Positions 1 to 13,822 of a stretch of DNA of 64,000 nucleotides are shown here, in pieces. Below the pieces are notes generated by a model. It had not been told where the DNA came from. It saw only the letters and a list, made by a program, of their open reading frames with translations, and ran no database searches. Source of the DNA: Glossina fuscipes (Eukaryota; Arthropoda; Insecta; Diptera; Glossinidae); NCBI RefSeq assembly GCF_014805625.2, contig NW_023998432.1:6001433-6065432 (forward strand), read 5' to 3'. Positions within the stretch are counted from its first letter, which is position 1; every line of letters begins with the position of its first letter. The position numbers and the translations under genes are program-made.

Positions 1-227
1 TTTTCATTATGAAGCATTGAAAATTAGACGTTCTTGATATATGAACTTTAGTTTTCGTTTTATGAGGTCCAAAAATTGTTTCAGCTAGGTCAATGTTTTC
101 GCGCCAATTTTTAATGCCAAAATCCTATTACTTAACCACTTTTGTCGAGGAATTTTGATAACTGCTTTTTTCTCATATGACGACTTTTCACGAAAGGGCG
201 TTATATGAGGACTGATCGAAAAAGTTG

Positions 228-500
228 ACCGATTCAAACCAGTTTCAATAGCCTTCGTATTTGAGTGAATGCACCTCAGTGTACCAAATTTCATCAAAAT
301 ATCACAAAAATTGCAACCTTTGACTTGAACGCAAATATATATGGGCAGATATTAGACGGACAGACATCAGTCGGATCAACGGACAGATTGTCTTAAATCC
401 ATTCAGAAAATGATTCAAAATCGAAGTAGAAGATCCGTCAAAACTAATCTACAAAGCTCCAAACTTCTTATAGATCATTTATTGTATTTTAATTTGTACA
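228..500. repeat. Dispersed repeat, family C, copy 1
   Basis: This block shares a recognisable core with 1460-1640: a stretch reading 'cagtgtaccaaatttcatc' followed by 'aaaatatc.caaaa', then a segment rich in GACGGACAG-like words and ending in 'cattcagaaaatgattc'. The two copies differ at many positions, so they are old. Such blocks with GGACAGAC words are common non-coding interspersed repeats in fly genomes. The short minus-strand reading frame over 85-297 is not supported as a gene. Confidence 0.55.
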
Positions 501-1440
501 GTAACATAATAGGTCTACTGTATTCGCCCGTGGCCCTCGCCCTCTAGCTTTAGGATTCTTAGGAATAATAACGAATACTTTGGGTCGGAGCATTATACTG
601 AATCTGGCCTAGTGAAGTGTTTTCAAGCACATTGTGTGTGTAAGAATGTTAACAATGGTGTGGCCCCACGTTGGCTTGGCGTGCCACTTGTGTGTCTACT
701 AACATTATGTGTCTTTATTCGTAATTGTTGGTCCAAAAGCTATGAACTGCATCAATTTTAAAGCTACTCAAAAGTACCACTTTATGAGGATGGGAGGGTG
801 AGCTAGCTAGTTCGTAAGACGGGGAAGGATTTTATATTTTGGGTCTCGGCCACTGTTCAGATATTTATAACTAAAAGAATAGCATGTACTTATCCTTTAA
901 CGAATATTCGGACGGACTAAACCAAATCTACCGAACGGGCATACCTCAAGTGCCCTGGCCTTTCATTACCCGCTCTGTCTGTGGTCTTCTTTGGCCCACG
1001 GCTTCTCTGGGAGAGCACGAAGTTGGGTCCGAAGTGCTCTTTAAATCTAAATTCCTCTTATAACAAGCAATTTATTTGCTTGACATTTTTTTTTTTAATA
1101 TTTTTGTTTCATCTTTTCGCTTATTTATCAATTAATAATTATACACAAAAAAAAAAAAACAAATGTTATGCTTCTAATCAAATATATGAAAACAGAGAGT
1201 TATCCAAATTTAAGGCTTATTGTTAAATAAGCATAAAAAAAGATCTATTTGTCTGCTGAATTCGCTACACCATAATATTTAAAGACAAACGTATGAAGCC
1301 ATCTAATTCAAGTAATCTAGATACAGGCAGTGACTATCGCGTTCCGTTTATTTGCTGTTATTAAATATTGTAGCCGCTGTTATTGTATTTAGTAGTTGTT
1401 TTTATTATATGTTGTTGCGTGTTTAATAAAATAGGGCTTT
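501..1440. other. Intergenic, no gene seen
   Basis: AT-rich sequence with only short reading frames. The 81-codon plus frame at 981-1226 has a lysine/asparagine-rich low-complexity tail coded by an A-rich tract and resembles no family known to me. I see nothing to annotate. Confidence 0.5.
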
Positions 1441-1680
1441 ATACAGGGTGTGGACAAAATCCGATCCAAACCATTTTCAATAGCGTTTATCCTTGTGTCA
1501 AATCACTTCAGTGTACCAAATTTCATCAAAATATCTCAAAACACAGAAATATGGATACATGGATAGACGTCGGACGAACTGACGGACAGGCTCTGAACCG
1601 ATCGATTCAGAATCATTTTAAAAAAAGGTAGGTCTATCTTAATACATCCTGTACCACCAGTGGTGTAGGGTACAATTATA
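1441..1680. repeat. Dispersed repeat, family C, copy 2
   Basis: Second copy of the repeat at 228-500, in the same orientation. It shares the 'cagtgtaccaaatttcatc' core and the downstream 'gacggacagg...cattcagaatcattt' part. The 82-codon frame at 1383-1631 lies inside it and is a by-product of the repeat. Confidence 0.6.
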
Positions 1681-4600
1681 CGTCCGAAGATTATAGTTAC
1701 ACATTGATACATTGATGAGAAAAAGCTTTTAGAATAAGCTTGCGAATTTATTTTGCAAATATATCAGATACCGTTATCAGCGTATAGGGTTTTACATTGC
1801 TCCAAAAATTAATATCCATTCGTTACAAGTAGAGGGAGTAGCATGTTCTACTGATTACTAGGAATATATTTTTCTGCCCGATAGCGGATAAAAAATCAAT
1901 TAGAGAACAACTTCTCTTAAACTTCTTAAAACGTCTATTTTCGCGATCATCTTTAGTTTGTTATCAAACCAGATTAAGCAGTAATTACTATTTTCGCTTT
2001 TTCAACGCAAAGCACGAATAGCGACCTTGTGTCATTGAGCATTGCGTAAAATTTTGAAATACTTTTACCCAATGACCAAACTTTTTATTATTTTAGTAAG
2101 ACACCAACGTAATATACAGATAGCTGAATTTTAACCCCCTTTGGGAATAAAAAGAGAATTTGAATTGGAAATACAAGGTCTAACCATTTACTTTGGCGAT
2201 CGCAGTTATAGTTAGACCGTTGAACAAGTTCACTCCTTTTTCAAGAAACATGGGATAAATAGAAATCGCCTTATACAACTATGATATCTACAATTTTTTG
2301 AAGAATAATAAGAAGCTGCAAATGAAAAGATATTTTTGAAGTCAGTTGACATACATAGCAAAGTATTTACTGATGAACTGCAAATGATATACAACCTTAT
2401 ATTAGTTGATAGTAGATGTAAAATATATATATATATCTGAAAAACTTGTTATTGTCACTCAGGAAATTCGCAGGCGCTCTTTACGTGGAAAGAAATGAAA
2501 AACAGTGAAACAAGTTCCTTGACAAAAGAAGAGGGCAAGAAAGCCCTTTAAGAACATGAAAAATAAAACGATAAGAACATTTATTTTTCTGAAGGCGATT
2601 AATTTACAGTACGCTAATGATGTAAAAATTGTAAAGCAGTCATTGACTTTGTTTCCCCATCTATTTCATTTACAACAACACATGTGTTTTTCTCGCTATA
2701 TTGCGGGATTAAAGGGTTTTTGTATAAAGCAACGAAATATTTCAATATAAGACCCTTAACCATCTGCTTGCGTAAGTAAACTTGTTTCAGTTTAGTCACT
2801 GGTTTCCATACATACATTGGAGTATATATTAATTTAATCATTTCTTTTGTCACATATGAAAGCATATGAATTGCTATTGTCTGGCACATACATATAACTG
2901 ACTAAGCACAGTCTATTCGCTGAAATTTAGTTATATGGCAGATCTTGACTGTCGAATTCTGCTTATAAGTTCATTTCTCAGATACATTTTCAGGTCATGC
3001 GATTTCAAACATTTCAATCAATGCCTGGAAGAATACAGCGAAATGATTTAATTTGATCTAACATCTCTTTGATAGTTGTATGGTGTATACTGTACGTACT
3101 TTTAGGTGCTTCTTTCGGTACAAAAGGTATTACATCCTCTAGTTATAGGTATTAAATGAAAAAATTTACCAAAAATTCCATTCTCGCTTAAGTTGAAAGT
3201 TCTATGTGTACTTAAATAATTTCTCATACGCATACCCTTCTTCCACGAACCACGCTTAACAAACCCCAAGAGATACATCTGCCCTTTTTTAAGCTTTTAG
3301 TGAAGAAAGTTACTTTCACGATTACTAATCAATATCTTTCATGTACTTGCTGCCGTACAAACAAGATTTGACCTCTATAGATATGTTTCTTAAACATCTG
3401 AAGACAATAATAGAAATTGTATCCCCGGGTATATGGTTTCTCAGCAACATGAAGGAATGCGAATCATATTATGCAAAAAGGAAGACTTTTTTATTATAAT
3501 ATTAGCTCTTCAAGTGAAATTCATACTACTTTTTAATATCAATCAATTAGTTCCCAATACAATTGCTCATCATTTCTTCTTAGTTTTACTAACATTTTAG
3601 TTGTTTTTCTGATATGCTATCGTTGAACTTTTACTTTTGCTCTGTTTGGAAAACAACTTATTATTTACTCAAGTTTTGTAAACAGCTACTGAATAGTAAA
3701 CATCATTGACATCAGAATATGACTGTATACCGCTCAGTGATACAATCATTCAGAATATTTATATTCCGTTACGGAGACACGCATATATATGTTGAGACAT
3801 ATCTTTACACAATGTTCTTGTATGTGTCCCAAGCGAATGAGCCTACGAATTCTTCACTGCCGTCCCAATGGCCATCAAAAACGTTGTGGCTTTCCAACAA
3901 CAACAAATTAATTTATTAACTGAAGTTTTTTTAACTCTACATATACATAGATCGAAATGAGAAAAACACATGGAGGAAGTATCGGCACCAGGAAAAGACC
4001 TTAATTTTGCTGATTATTTTAATAATAATATAAAATTGGAAACAAATTATTTATGGATGTTTAGTGTGAAATAAAGCTTATTTTCTATAAGCGGTTATGC
4101 TTTAATCAGTTATGTATACATATAATGTAAAATATCTGAAAAGAGAACTTGATGTTCATTCGATTACTTTGTGACTTTGCGCTTAGAATGGGAGCCTTTT
4201 CTACCAGCAAGAGCAGTTTAAAGTGAAAATTTTTGAGCGATGTTCAAAGTCATTAGGAAACTACGGAGGAGTAAGCAATGTGGACGACGACGCAAGACGA
4301 CGTCGTAACTTAACGGACAATTATCAAAGAAAAAAAAATTTGATATGTTTTATTGGCGTCCGATTCCATCGCATTGCGATTTTCTAGTTTTTCTATAATT
4401 GTTGCAACCAACTTTAAATAAAGGATTCTTCATTTTGCTTATTGAGCCCTCCAATTTGTGATTGCATTTAACCTATTAAATAATCTTTCATCAAATCTTC
4501 GAGATGAAAAAAAGGCCATAAAAGATTTGTTCTTGGCAATTCAAGCGCTACTTATATGATACTACTTAAAGATACTTTTCTATCGACATTTAACGTCACT

Positions 4601-6851
4601 CAATATAAAATTCCTTGATTATCTGAGGTGGAACCCAATAAAGCTGACTACTTGTATAAATATGAGTTTTGAGAGGTTGACTTCGCGATCGATTAATCGA
4701 TTGTTTTAATGGTAAAATCATTTAAACATAAGAATTTATTTCCAATCGATCTTGTCATAATTTTGCGCTTATTATAAAATCTTTCGGTATTGCAGTTTTT
4801 ATCGTATTTTCTATTCCAATGAAGGCTCTGTTATTATTTCGGTTACAGCTGCGAAGGGAGACTTGTTATTTTTGTATTTTATTTCTTCAAAGGTTACTTA
4901 CTATAAAGAGAATGGGAAGAAGTAAGTTTAACCTTTTTATTTGGAGCACTGTTCGTTTTTTTAACGAATCTTCAATTCAAGTAAGCACTTTTGTATTGGA
5001 CTTAATAGATAAAAGCATATTAGCCTCTTTCTATAAAATAAGCTAGACGAAATAAGTCTGAAGGTATAGAGTTAAGTCTTTACATCCCAAAAATCAGCCA
5101 ATAGCTCGATAGTAGTAAACAATACAGAAAATCCCTTTACAATTTTTTATGTACCTGAAAATTAGGAAGCAAATTTCTCCCAAATATACTGCGAAAAACA
5201 TGTTAGATAAGAATAAGGCATAAATTATACGAAATATGTTGCAAGCGGTTAAGTTCCTATTTTTCTATGCTATGAACCTATGTTGTAAAAGCAAACATAG
5301 TAATGTGTATACATAAGTCTATGGATTTGGCAATGACATAATAGCTACACGAAACTCTTACTATTCTATCCCTTAACGGCGCCATTTTAATAGAAGTCCT
5401 CTTGGTTTGAGGGAGTTCTAATCGTAATAGGAAATTTCAACTTATTCATCTTCTGCTCAGAAAGGGCTGGAGAAGAAATAAATATTGTGGTGGTACTGTA
5501 ACACCACGAAAGGTTATTGATGAAATTGCCAAATGTTTCGTTTAATGTATTTGATCCTAAATATAAGAATAAAAAGTTTATAATGAGATGACAACACACC
5601 GCCAAGGTTTTCCTTTATATAGTATATGCTCGTTTTGTCATGGACGCACTCAAGCCATGAATTGACGCCCCACGGCTTGTTACGCAAAATGAATCTAAAT
5701 ATTTCTGGTTATTAAAATATAAAAAAGCTACGTACTTTAACATTATTTCGTTGGACTTGAATGCCTCTCAATGAGGAATTATTTTAAACCTGATCTATTC
5801 AATTGACCAAAAGTAATTGTCGCAACAGTCATGTTTGCATACAAATTGTTAAAATTCTGAAAATAGTGAAGATAAGCGGATCTTGCGAAAAGAATGTAAC
5901 GGGAGCCACAGAAAATGTGTAATTGCTTTCGTCTTTCATGCCTTTTATTAGGAAGGCCAAGAACTGAATAATGCGTCAAGAGGCTAAATTATTACAACAT
6001 TTATTATTCAATATTTATTTAATTTTGTAGGATGTATAGAGATGTTGCCAAAAAACTGTGCGCCTTGCCGTGGTTGCAGTTTGGTCAAAATGAACCACGA
6101 AAACATTTGATTAATTACTTGGCTTAATTGTAAAATAATCTGATCTAAGCAAGAGTTAATTTTCGCTAAACTTCTTTTTCTGTTTCAAAATGATAAATAA
6201 TAACGTATTCCGTAATGAAAGGTTTCAACAAGAAGAGTCTAAATCAGTTAGACCTAATTTGAAACTACAATTTGCAAGTTCAATTTAACATACATTTGAC
6301 CATTAATCTCAAGTTAAGAAAGTACTCAATAGTTTAAGACTTAAATTTTCATTCTTTTAAAATCTCGTTGATAGATAATCTTCTTCACTTGCTAAAATAA
6401 TATATATGTTTTATGCTTTTCTAGAAAATGTCACCAGCAAAGCGCAACGTTGCTTAATTTTCATTACTGAATAGATTTCCCTTAGCCAGTAACAAGAACA
6501 GCTAACAGCCAATTATCGATTCGTCGAAGATCAATGAACGTCGCATATTTATATCGATGTTATCGTATTGTTTGTTGTTTATTGATATAATATTGTTGTG
6601 AGGTACATATACTTCTTCGTCTATATATAGCATAAAATTCTGATATTTTTAGCAATAACAAGTCAATGTAAATATTTCATATACAACTCTTCCGGAATCC
6701 ATCAGCATTCACAACACCATCTCGATCATCATCATGATAGTCATCATCGTCAAGATCGTTACTGCCAGACGGCATAATAATAAAACAAAGATATACGTGC
6801 ACATACCGGACATGTACGGTGGTAGTAATCGAAGAGTAGCAATGACCGTTT

Positions 6852-6855
<4 letters not shown>

Positions 6856-6886
<31 letters not shown>
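6856..6886 (+). repeat. Poly(A) tract of 31 bases
   Basis: Uninterrupted A run. It creates the lysine and phenylalanine homopolymers of the opposing frames at 6709-7053 and 6734-7045, so neither is a gene. The run could be the tail of an old retroposed sequence, but I recognise no body upstream. Confidence 0.9.
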
Positions 6887-6887
<1 letters not shown>

Positions 6888-7274
6888 AATTCTCAAGAAT
6901 TCTGCTAGCTTTGATTATAAATGCCTGTCTGTTCCACACAAACTCGCACATACACACATTTAGCGATACAAGTATGTTTCCTTTTTTTCGGAGGTTGACA
7001 AACTTGGTTGGTTGGCTGCTTGTTTTTGTGGTGATGGGATGTTGACATGGCATCCAGTTTCTTTTATTGTTATCTAATAAACTTATGGTATTTGCAGTTT
7101 TTACTTTTATTTTGTTTCTTTTGCATATTTAAATCTCCCTCTTATAAACAATCCTATGATACGGTTGCTAATTGCTTTGGTTTCGGACTTGATTGACATT
7201 TGATCAAATATTTTTTTTGGCGAAATTTTTTATTATTATTCATTTTTTTTTTCAAATATCCTGCTGATGTTGTG

Positions 7275-7709
7275 TTACTTTATAGAAATTCGGTGTCGTC
7301 GGTAGTATATAACTTGAAAGTTTTTTTCTTCTTTTTTATATAAGCATTTAAAAAGACGACTTATCTTTTCGTGAAGCGGACTGGCTTGGCCGGGTGGCTG
7401 ACTGGCTGATAATTGTTTGAGATCATTGACTCCCGAACGTCGAAAATATTTGTTGGGGTGGGTAATGGTTTCGTTTTTTGTAAAGTGCAAAGTTAAGCTG
7501 ACGGGGACGCTGTAATCACCATCAAGCATCATATTTTCTAAAAGCAATCCAGATATCTTGCCTGAAATTTTCATCAACTCTGTAATAGAAGAAAGCATGG
7601 CCACAACATGTTCTTCTATCTTTCTGAGTAAACCGTTGTTATTACATTTATTATCATACATATAAACACAGGCACACACACATATATGTATATAACTACC
7701 CTTTTTCAC
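7275..7709 (-). other. Unrecognised 144-codon reading frame
   Basis: One of the longest frames of the left half. The central part (roughly residues 28-95, around ENMMLDGDYSVPVSL) has a more protein-like composition than the surrounding K/N/I frames. The first 25 residues come from a CA/TA-rich microsatellite and the end overlaps a CTGGCTGGC-rich stretch. I do not recognise a domain, and no clear splice sites or neighbouring exons extend it. It may be chance, a decayed element or an exon of an unknown gene. Confidence 0.12.
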
Positions 7710-9062
7710 ACAAATATTTGTAATAGATAGTTAACTAGAAATATTTGCTAAATAAGCTATAAAGCTTATAATTGGGAGGGGGAACTTAAATATTTATGTT
7801 TCTATATAAATGCATAAGAATACATATGCATACGCGTACTTAAATGTATTAAATGTTTTTGCATATGTCGAAATGTACTCGAAAGTTTGCCTTTAAAAGT
7901 TTTGCTGAGTTTTTATTAATTTTTTCACACAATGCTAAAAGATATTAGTCGGTCAATGACCACGTAGCACCACCAACACCATCCAATATGATCAAACACA
8001 TATACAATATATATCGATTCATACCAATATGCCAAACATGCAATAAGGAACCAATTCATTTTCATCAAAAATATGAAAAAAAAAAAAAAATCAAGATAAA
8101 CAAGCACCTCACGTTTCAACATTTCAACATCGCAACAATTTCCGTGTTTCTTCGTAGACAAACATTGTTTAACGGCAGAAAAAAGAATTTTGTTACTGAT
8201 AAACAGAATTTAGTTCCTACCCTAGAATGTATATATAAAGCAAAATAATTTTTAAAGAATTTTTTGCTACGTCAACACATTTGTTCTTGTAATTGAACAC
8301 CTATAATGTAGTATACATGTTTGATGATTTTCATATATTTATTTTTTGTAATTTTTTTACTATTTATTTTACAGCTTTCGTTAAGCAATTACGTTCATAA
8401 GCTTTGGTATTTAAAAAAAAAACCAATCATGCCTCAAACGTAATTCAAACGTTTTTAAGAATAATTAAACGTATTAAAATAAAATAAGAAAAATCAAACG
8501 AAATCAAGCTTATTCTAATTTTTCACAATAATTTTAACATCTTAACTATTTCTATTGGTTATAGAAACTTAGAAATCATGTTAGGATAATCGGAATGTAT
8601 GCAAAGCTTTCAGGGTTCAGGTATATATCTGTTAAGTATTTGCAATCTCTAGAAAGACAAGTCGAATATCTATACAATATATATTTTTAACCAACATCAG
8701 TATGTTAAACTATTCACCGATATACACGTATGTATTAGGTGTGGGAAGAAATATTGATATATAGATATTGTCTCGTATCCGAATTAAATTTGTGAAACAC
8801 AATAACGGACTTTATTATTTATGAACTGTTACCATTTTCGTGGTAACGCTGTTATGCCATCCCTACAGAGTTTGTCGAATTTCTATATGAAAACTGAGCC
8901 GAGTGATTTTTACACTCGGCCGCAATTGACGTCAGTTTTAATTTATAAAGAGTTTTCTGCAACGAGAAAAACAAACAAATAATCAAACGAGGTTACCTCC
9001 AGACATCAAACCAAGTCAAGTGGTATCAATTTTTACAGTCCAACTTTTTCATAAAAGCAGAC

Positions 9063-9093
9063 AACTCTCTCCCCCTCTCTCTCTCCCTCTCTC
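9063..9093. repeat. CT-rich microsatellite
   Basis: Imperfect (CT)n run with short C tracts, lying about 70 bases from the mariner remnant. Confidence 0.85.
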
Positions 9094-9149
9094 TTAATCA
9101 ATACTTAGCGGGCTTTTAATCGCTCGCTGTGTAGTGTATTGCTTACTAT

Positions 9150-9430
9150 AGAGATGAGAATCATTGTTTGACCATCTCAGAATGTAGCATATTTCTCCAA
9201 TCTAATTGTACCCATTTCTCATTGGCAGTAATGATTTGCCTCAAGGTGGGGTTGATTTCGTTGCATTTCGTTGCTGCGATCCGCGGATTGAAATTTGGTC
9301 AAGCAAATTTCGCAACAACAATGCCAACGGCATATAAATATCGAGCTTCATTGTATTGTCAGACTTGCTCAATTGATTTGGAATCGTTTTGTGATCAATA
9401 TTTGCTTATCAGCTGGCGTTTTCATGTACT
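9150..9430 (-). mobile_element. Decayed mariner-like transposase fragment
   Basis: Read on the minus strand, one frame gives NPTLRQIITANEKWVQLD. This resembles the 'FLRRIVTGDEKWVxYDN' block around the first catalytic aspartate of mariner transposases. Just upstream, in another frame, is a weaker LTKF...DRSNEMQRN stretch that fits the preceding 'HELTxxQ...R...R' block. The D of GDEKW is replaced by N and the frame is shifted, so it is inactive. The 124-codon plus-strand frame at 9168-9542 is the reverse shadow of this remnant. No terminal inverted repeats were found. Confidence 0.55.
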
Positions 9431-12400
9431 GATATTTTCGTTTATTGGTCGAGTGGAAAGAGTTGCATTGTTGATATTGAAATTTTCAGAACGTAAGCAA
9501 GAAAAGTATCTGCATGCTATTGACTTGGATAAATCACCTTGACAGTAAACACTACAAATCTTTCCACGGTACGGCTCAGCGTTTTTGCGTTTTCAAAATA
9601 TAACACATTTCTTTTGAAAATTTTGGTCATTTTCACGCTAATCCAGTTTTCAACACGATTGACGGAATATGAAACCGCCTTAAAGTTGTAGATTAAATCT
9701 TATCTTCCAAAATCTCGTAGGCGTGACGCAGCCCAATATACTATTGTCCAATATATGACAGTAAAATTTCTAAATATATTTTTACGTACGAAACATTTGA
9801 TAATTGAATCTGATCAAGTGTTTAGAATTGATAAATTAATTTCCTTTTAACCCGTTGTTGTCGTTTTACCGTACGTTAATAATTAAAATATAAAAATATT
9901 CTCTTTCGTCCCATTCAGACTTCTTAAGAGATAATCAAGTGTACTTTCCTGATAAGATATGTCAAATAAGTTATCTTTTAAGTAGGTTTTTTGACCCCGA
10001 AACCTGCAGCCCAGGTGATACAAAACTTATTAATAATTTCACTGAAGAAAGAAGGGAATCGAAACGATTTATTATGCACAGTAACTCTTTCTTTTCATTT
10101 TTCAAAATCCTAATGAGGCATTAATAGAAGAGGGTGGTTAGGCAATGTATGATTGTATAGATTAAGTTAGTAAACTAGTCGACCATAAAAGTAACATATA
10201 TATCTTGTAGAGTTTTTAGAGTTGATAAAACTATTTTTATTTCAATAATTGTGATGCTCTCGTAAAGGCAAACAAATTTAGAAATTTTTTACAGGAACTC
10301 ATATTCACAACGATTCTTGCTGTCTTTTTCGTTTGAGTATTACTCTTCAACTCTCTTGATTCGGCTGAGTTTCCCTCCCGAAAATATTCTGCTTATATAC
10401 CCTTTTAGACACTAGTGTCTGGCTTCATTGCGAGATTTTTGTGTAAATCACCTTTTCCACTAAATGTTCTACTAATTGCTATTAATCCTTTCAACAATCG
10501 CCAGCTGCATGAAGCAGTTAAACATTATAAATGTCTATTTGGTTTTACAACGAATTTGGTTTCGTACAAAATCGACTAGTTTTCATGCAAACTCAAGTCA
10601 TCAAATGTTAGATTTTCGTAACATTATATAATATATATGTATATATATGTATATATGAAAGTAAAATTGATTGAAACGCTTGCACGCGTATGTCTCAAAA
10701 CATATGATTTAGTGATAGGTACGTTTTCTATATTTGTGGTAGACACTTATTTAAAGCTAATAACGAAAGAATTGATGGCTAAGAAATTTTCTCAATCCCT
10801 TAAAAAAACAATTAAACGCAGACCTTTTCAAAATATATTCGTTAGCATTGCTACTGTAGCTGTCTTTTTTGCTTCGACTACAATGCCTTACATATATCGC
10901 AGCATCAGAAAGTGCTCCTCTTGCCTGTGATAGCTGCTAACGTCATTAATTTCCAAACAATAACATTTTGCTCATGAGATTGCCTAATATTTGCGCAGTT
11001 AAACTTCACAAAGGAATATCCCACGATTAAGTTGAAGATCTTTCACACTATTTGCTTACTTATTAGCTTGAAGTATCAGCTTTTGTTTCTAACTACTAGA
11101 TGTTTAAAGTTAAGTTAAAAATATTTTCAATTTATGCTAGATCCAGCTCGAAAGCTTTCCCTTTCAACGTCATGAAATTCAATATTCAGGAAACAATGTG
11201 TTCAAAATTAACTAAAAATATTATTGTGATCTTTTCTTACCTGGCAGAAAATTCAAAATATTTTTGCAAATTCGAGTGTAAAGTATGTTATGATAAGCTC
11301 GTCATATATATAATATGTATTTACGAAATATCAAGTATAGTGCTTTAAAATCCTATATGAAAAACGATTAAGTATACGTATGTTACAGGATCTTATTCTG
11401 TTAGTCATTTTCTTTCGCACATAAAACTGCAGTTAAAATATATAGAAATATATAAAAAATAGACATGCGCGGAAATGCGTTGCGATTAGAACAGAATTTA
11501 AATTGAACTAAATAAATATTTACTTGTACGTCTAAATTAGTCTATCTTAAAAAAATTTCCATTATTAGCTGATTAGCAATAGCAAAAGTTGATTCTCTTT
11601 TTTTTTAAATTCGTTTTGTATTAGCAAGGCTAATAACTTGTCCGTTAATTAAAGCATTAAAATCTACTACAGTATAAGTGTGGTTGTTTGACGATATACA
11701 TAAACCTCTCTTAACTGTAACGGTAAGATCGCGTATTAACGTGTATTATTCTTCCTCTGCTTACTGTGGTGGTTACTGTTGTTGTTACTAAAATATTCTT
11801 TATTTATGCCTAAAAGCATTTATCGTGTTTTAAGTGTACATGTAAGCGTTAAAGAAACTTGGATTGAATTCTTTTTCGCCTGGGAGCGCGGCTTTATATG
11901 TGTTTGCGTGCTGATGAAGTACCTGTGTTTGTATATGTAGGTCTACGTCCGAAATTACTTTCACTTTCGTAGGTTTACGAACTTTAATGTTTACATTTAC
12001 CTTTCAAGTGATGATTCCACCTTGTAGTCGTTGCCGGCGATATCTTTTGCTTGTATTTGCTGTTTTCATTTTTGCTGCTTTTATTGTTTTTTGTTTCAGT
12101 TTTTCTTATATTTATTCTGTAGTTGGTTTAAGTGTTGCTTCTTTGCTAACAGCGTTCCGTTGCACGTTTTTCTGGAAGAAACTTACTGTCGTATTATATT
12201 GATTGGGCTTGAGAATTGTTTACACATATTGTGGTATTTAGCGTATGGAAGTTTATTTATGCCCCTTAACGTAGCATAGAAATTTTCAGTTTTATCATTC
12301 TATTTGTAAAATTGGGTTATAAGTAACGAATTCGACAAAAGTTTGTCTCTCTTCATTATAGCAAATTTACGCTCTTATAGCACTTTTTTCCCATTTCCTT

Positions 12401-13517
12401 GTTGAAAATATGTAGATAAATAAGTAGATAACGTTATATTCAACTAAAGGTGAACTTTAAACAGAATCCAATACACAAAAATTGCACAGTATTTTGTTTT
12501 ACGCTACATTTTTTAAAATATTTACACCAAGTTTTGGCCTTATTTTTGCTATTTATTTATTTTGCATATATTTTGTAAATAAATTGACAAAGTATGCATT
12601 TAAAGACTGCTGGATAACTTAGACCATATACGCTCGTCCGTATTGAAAACTCTACCACGCTTGGGATTAGAACCTGCGTTCAGCGGTTAGTCGCGATCAT
12701 TAGCCTGCACGGCATTCATGCAGATGTTTTAATTTTATATATTCAATAGTGTACGTACATTGTCGACCACAATGATGGGAAACTTTGAATTTCTATATTT
12801 TATTTTGTTCTTGTGGGTGCATATATTGACAGATTTTGCGATTTTTAAATTTTGTTTGCATGATTACCTGCAGCTACAGCTTAGAACTTTCAAACTTCGC
12901 AACAAGATGTGGGCGAATAAATAGGTGGACATTCCCAAATTAAACTAGACTGTTACGTTTGTTAACAAAATGCTAAGTTTATGGGTTTTCTGGTATTTAT
13001 TTTTTATATCATTATTCTTTGGTTTTGTCATATATATATTACCAACTAAAGAATTCAGTTTAAGAAAGCAAAGAAGAACAAAGGAAACTTGTCTTCATTA
13101 TTGGAAGCGAAAACAATGAGGTAAAAATTTTGAAGAAAAGAAAGATATAAAAGGCTAGGATTGTGCGGAATTACTTGGGAACTAACGCATTAGTTACTTG
13201 TCGACTTGGAAGTATTGAATCGAAGAAAAAGGTTCGCGTATTTTAAGCTCGTTCCAAATTAATTATAATTTTTTCTACAGTATGTCATACTATTATGTTA
13301 TTTTCTTTTTATCTACTCTATATGCTCTGCACCAATCTTATGTAAGGATTGCTGACTACGTCAACAACATGTTTTCATTTGATTAGGTTATAATATTCCA
13401 TTCCCTTCCTTATTAAGTTTTTCCATACGAAACTTTTCTCAAGCGCGATTTGACAAAAGGCAAGAGCTTGTACTGAGGGCAAGCTGAAGAATTAAGTGGT
13501 TCCTTGACGCAGTTGTT
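9431..13517. other. Intergenic, no gene seen
   Basis: AT-rich sequence with short frames (for example 10637-10930, 11100-11348, 11987-12279). They are I/F/Y/K-rich and unlike any family I know. Nothing else is supported. Confidence 0.45.
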
Positions 13518-13600
13518 ATGGAAAAGAACAGATCTGCTTCTAAGGTCTTGTCAAACTATTACATATTATGTGAAAAGTTGAAAAATTTGTATATAAGTTC

Positions 13601-13822
13601 ATGGATGAAATTAAGCTTCCAAGATTTTTGTTTTGTTTCGAGATACCCGCTAAAAGCGGAGGTTGCTACTTGGGCTGTATTTACGGTTTATTTCCGCTAT
13701 TTCCTGCCTTGGGGAGTGTCACTGAAAATTGTCGTTGTCTCCAAATGCCCGGCGTAGCCCAGGCATGTTTTTACTATGAACTAATATTAGACACAGTCAT
13801 TAGCCGAAGCTGCCCTGAGTGA
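13601..13822 (+). other. Cysteine-rich reading frame, possible exon
   Basis: A 73-codon frame in a locally GC-richer block. It encodes eight cysteines, six in CF..GC..GC and ENCRC arrangements, then ACF and SCP near the end, with a hydrophobic middle. The spacing faintly recalls small insect four-pass membrane proteins whose first exon carries FC...LR.G motifs, but I cannot assign it. No convincing donor or acceptor sites flank it, and a second open frame (13518-13757) overlaps it. It may be chance or a remnant. Confidence 0.15.

Larger units (their letters stand above)
1681..9062. other. Intergenic desert, no gene seen
   Basis: About 7.4 kb of AT-rich sequence. It contains microsatellite-like tracts, a long poly(A) run (6856-6886) and one unexplained minus-strand reading frame (7275-7709, listed separately). 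All other frames are under about 90 codons, biased to K/N/I/F/Y and without family resemblance. Confidence 0.5.

Noticed and set aside
6709..7053. Opposing 103- and 114-codon frames
   Set aside because: Both are held open by the 31-base poly(A) run and have no protein-like composition.
12640..12720. tRNA-like words (GGTTCTAATCCC on the minus strand)
   Set aside because: A B-box-like word is present, but the T stem, acceptor stem and D arm do not pair into a cloverleaf.
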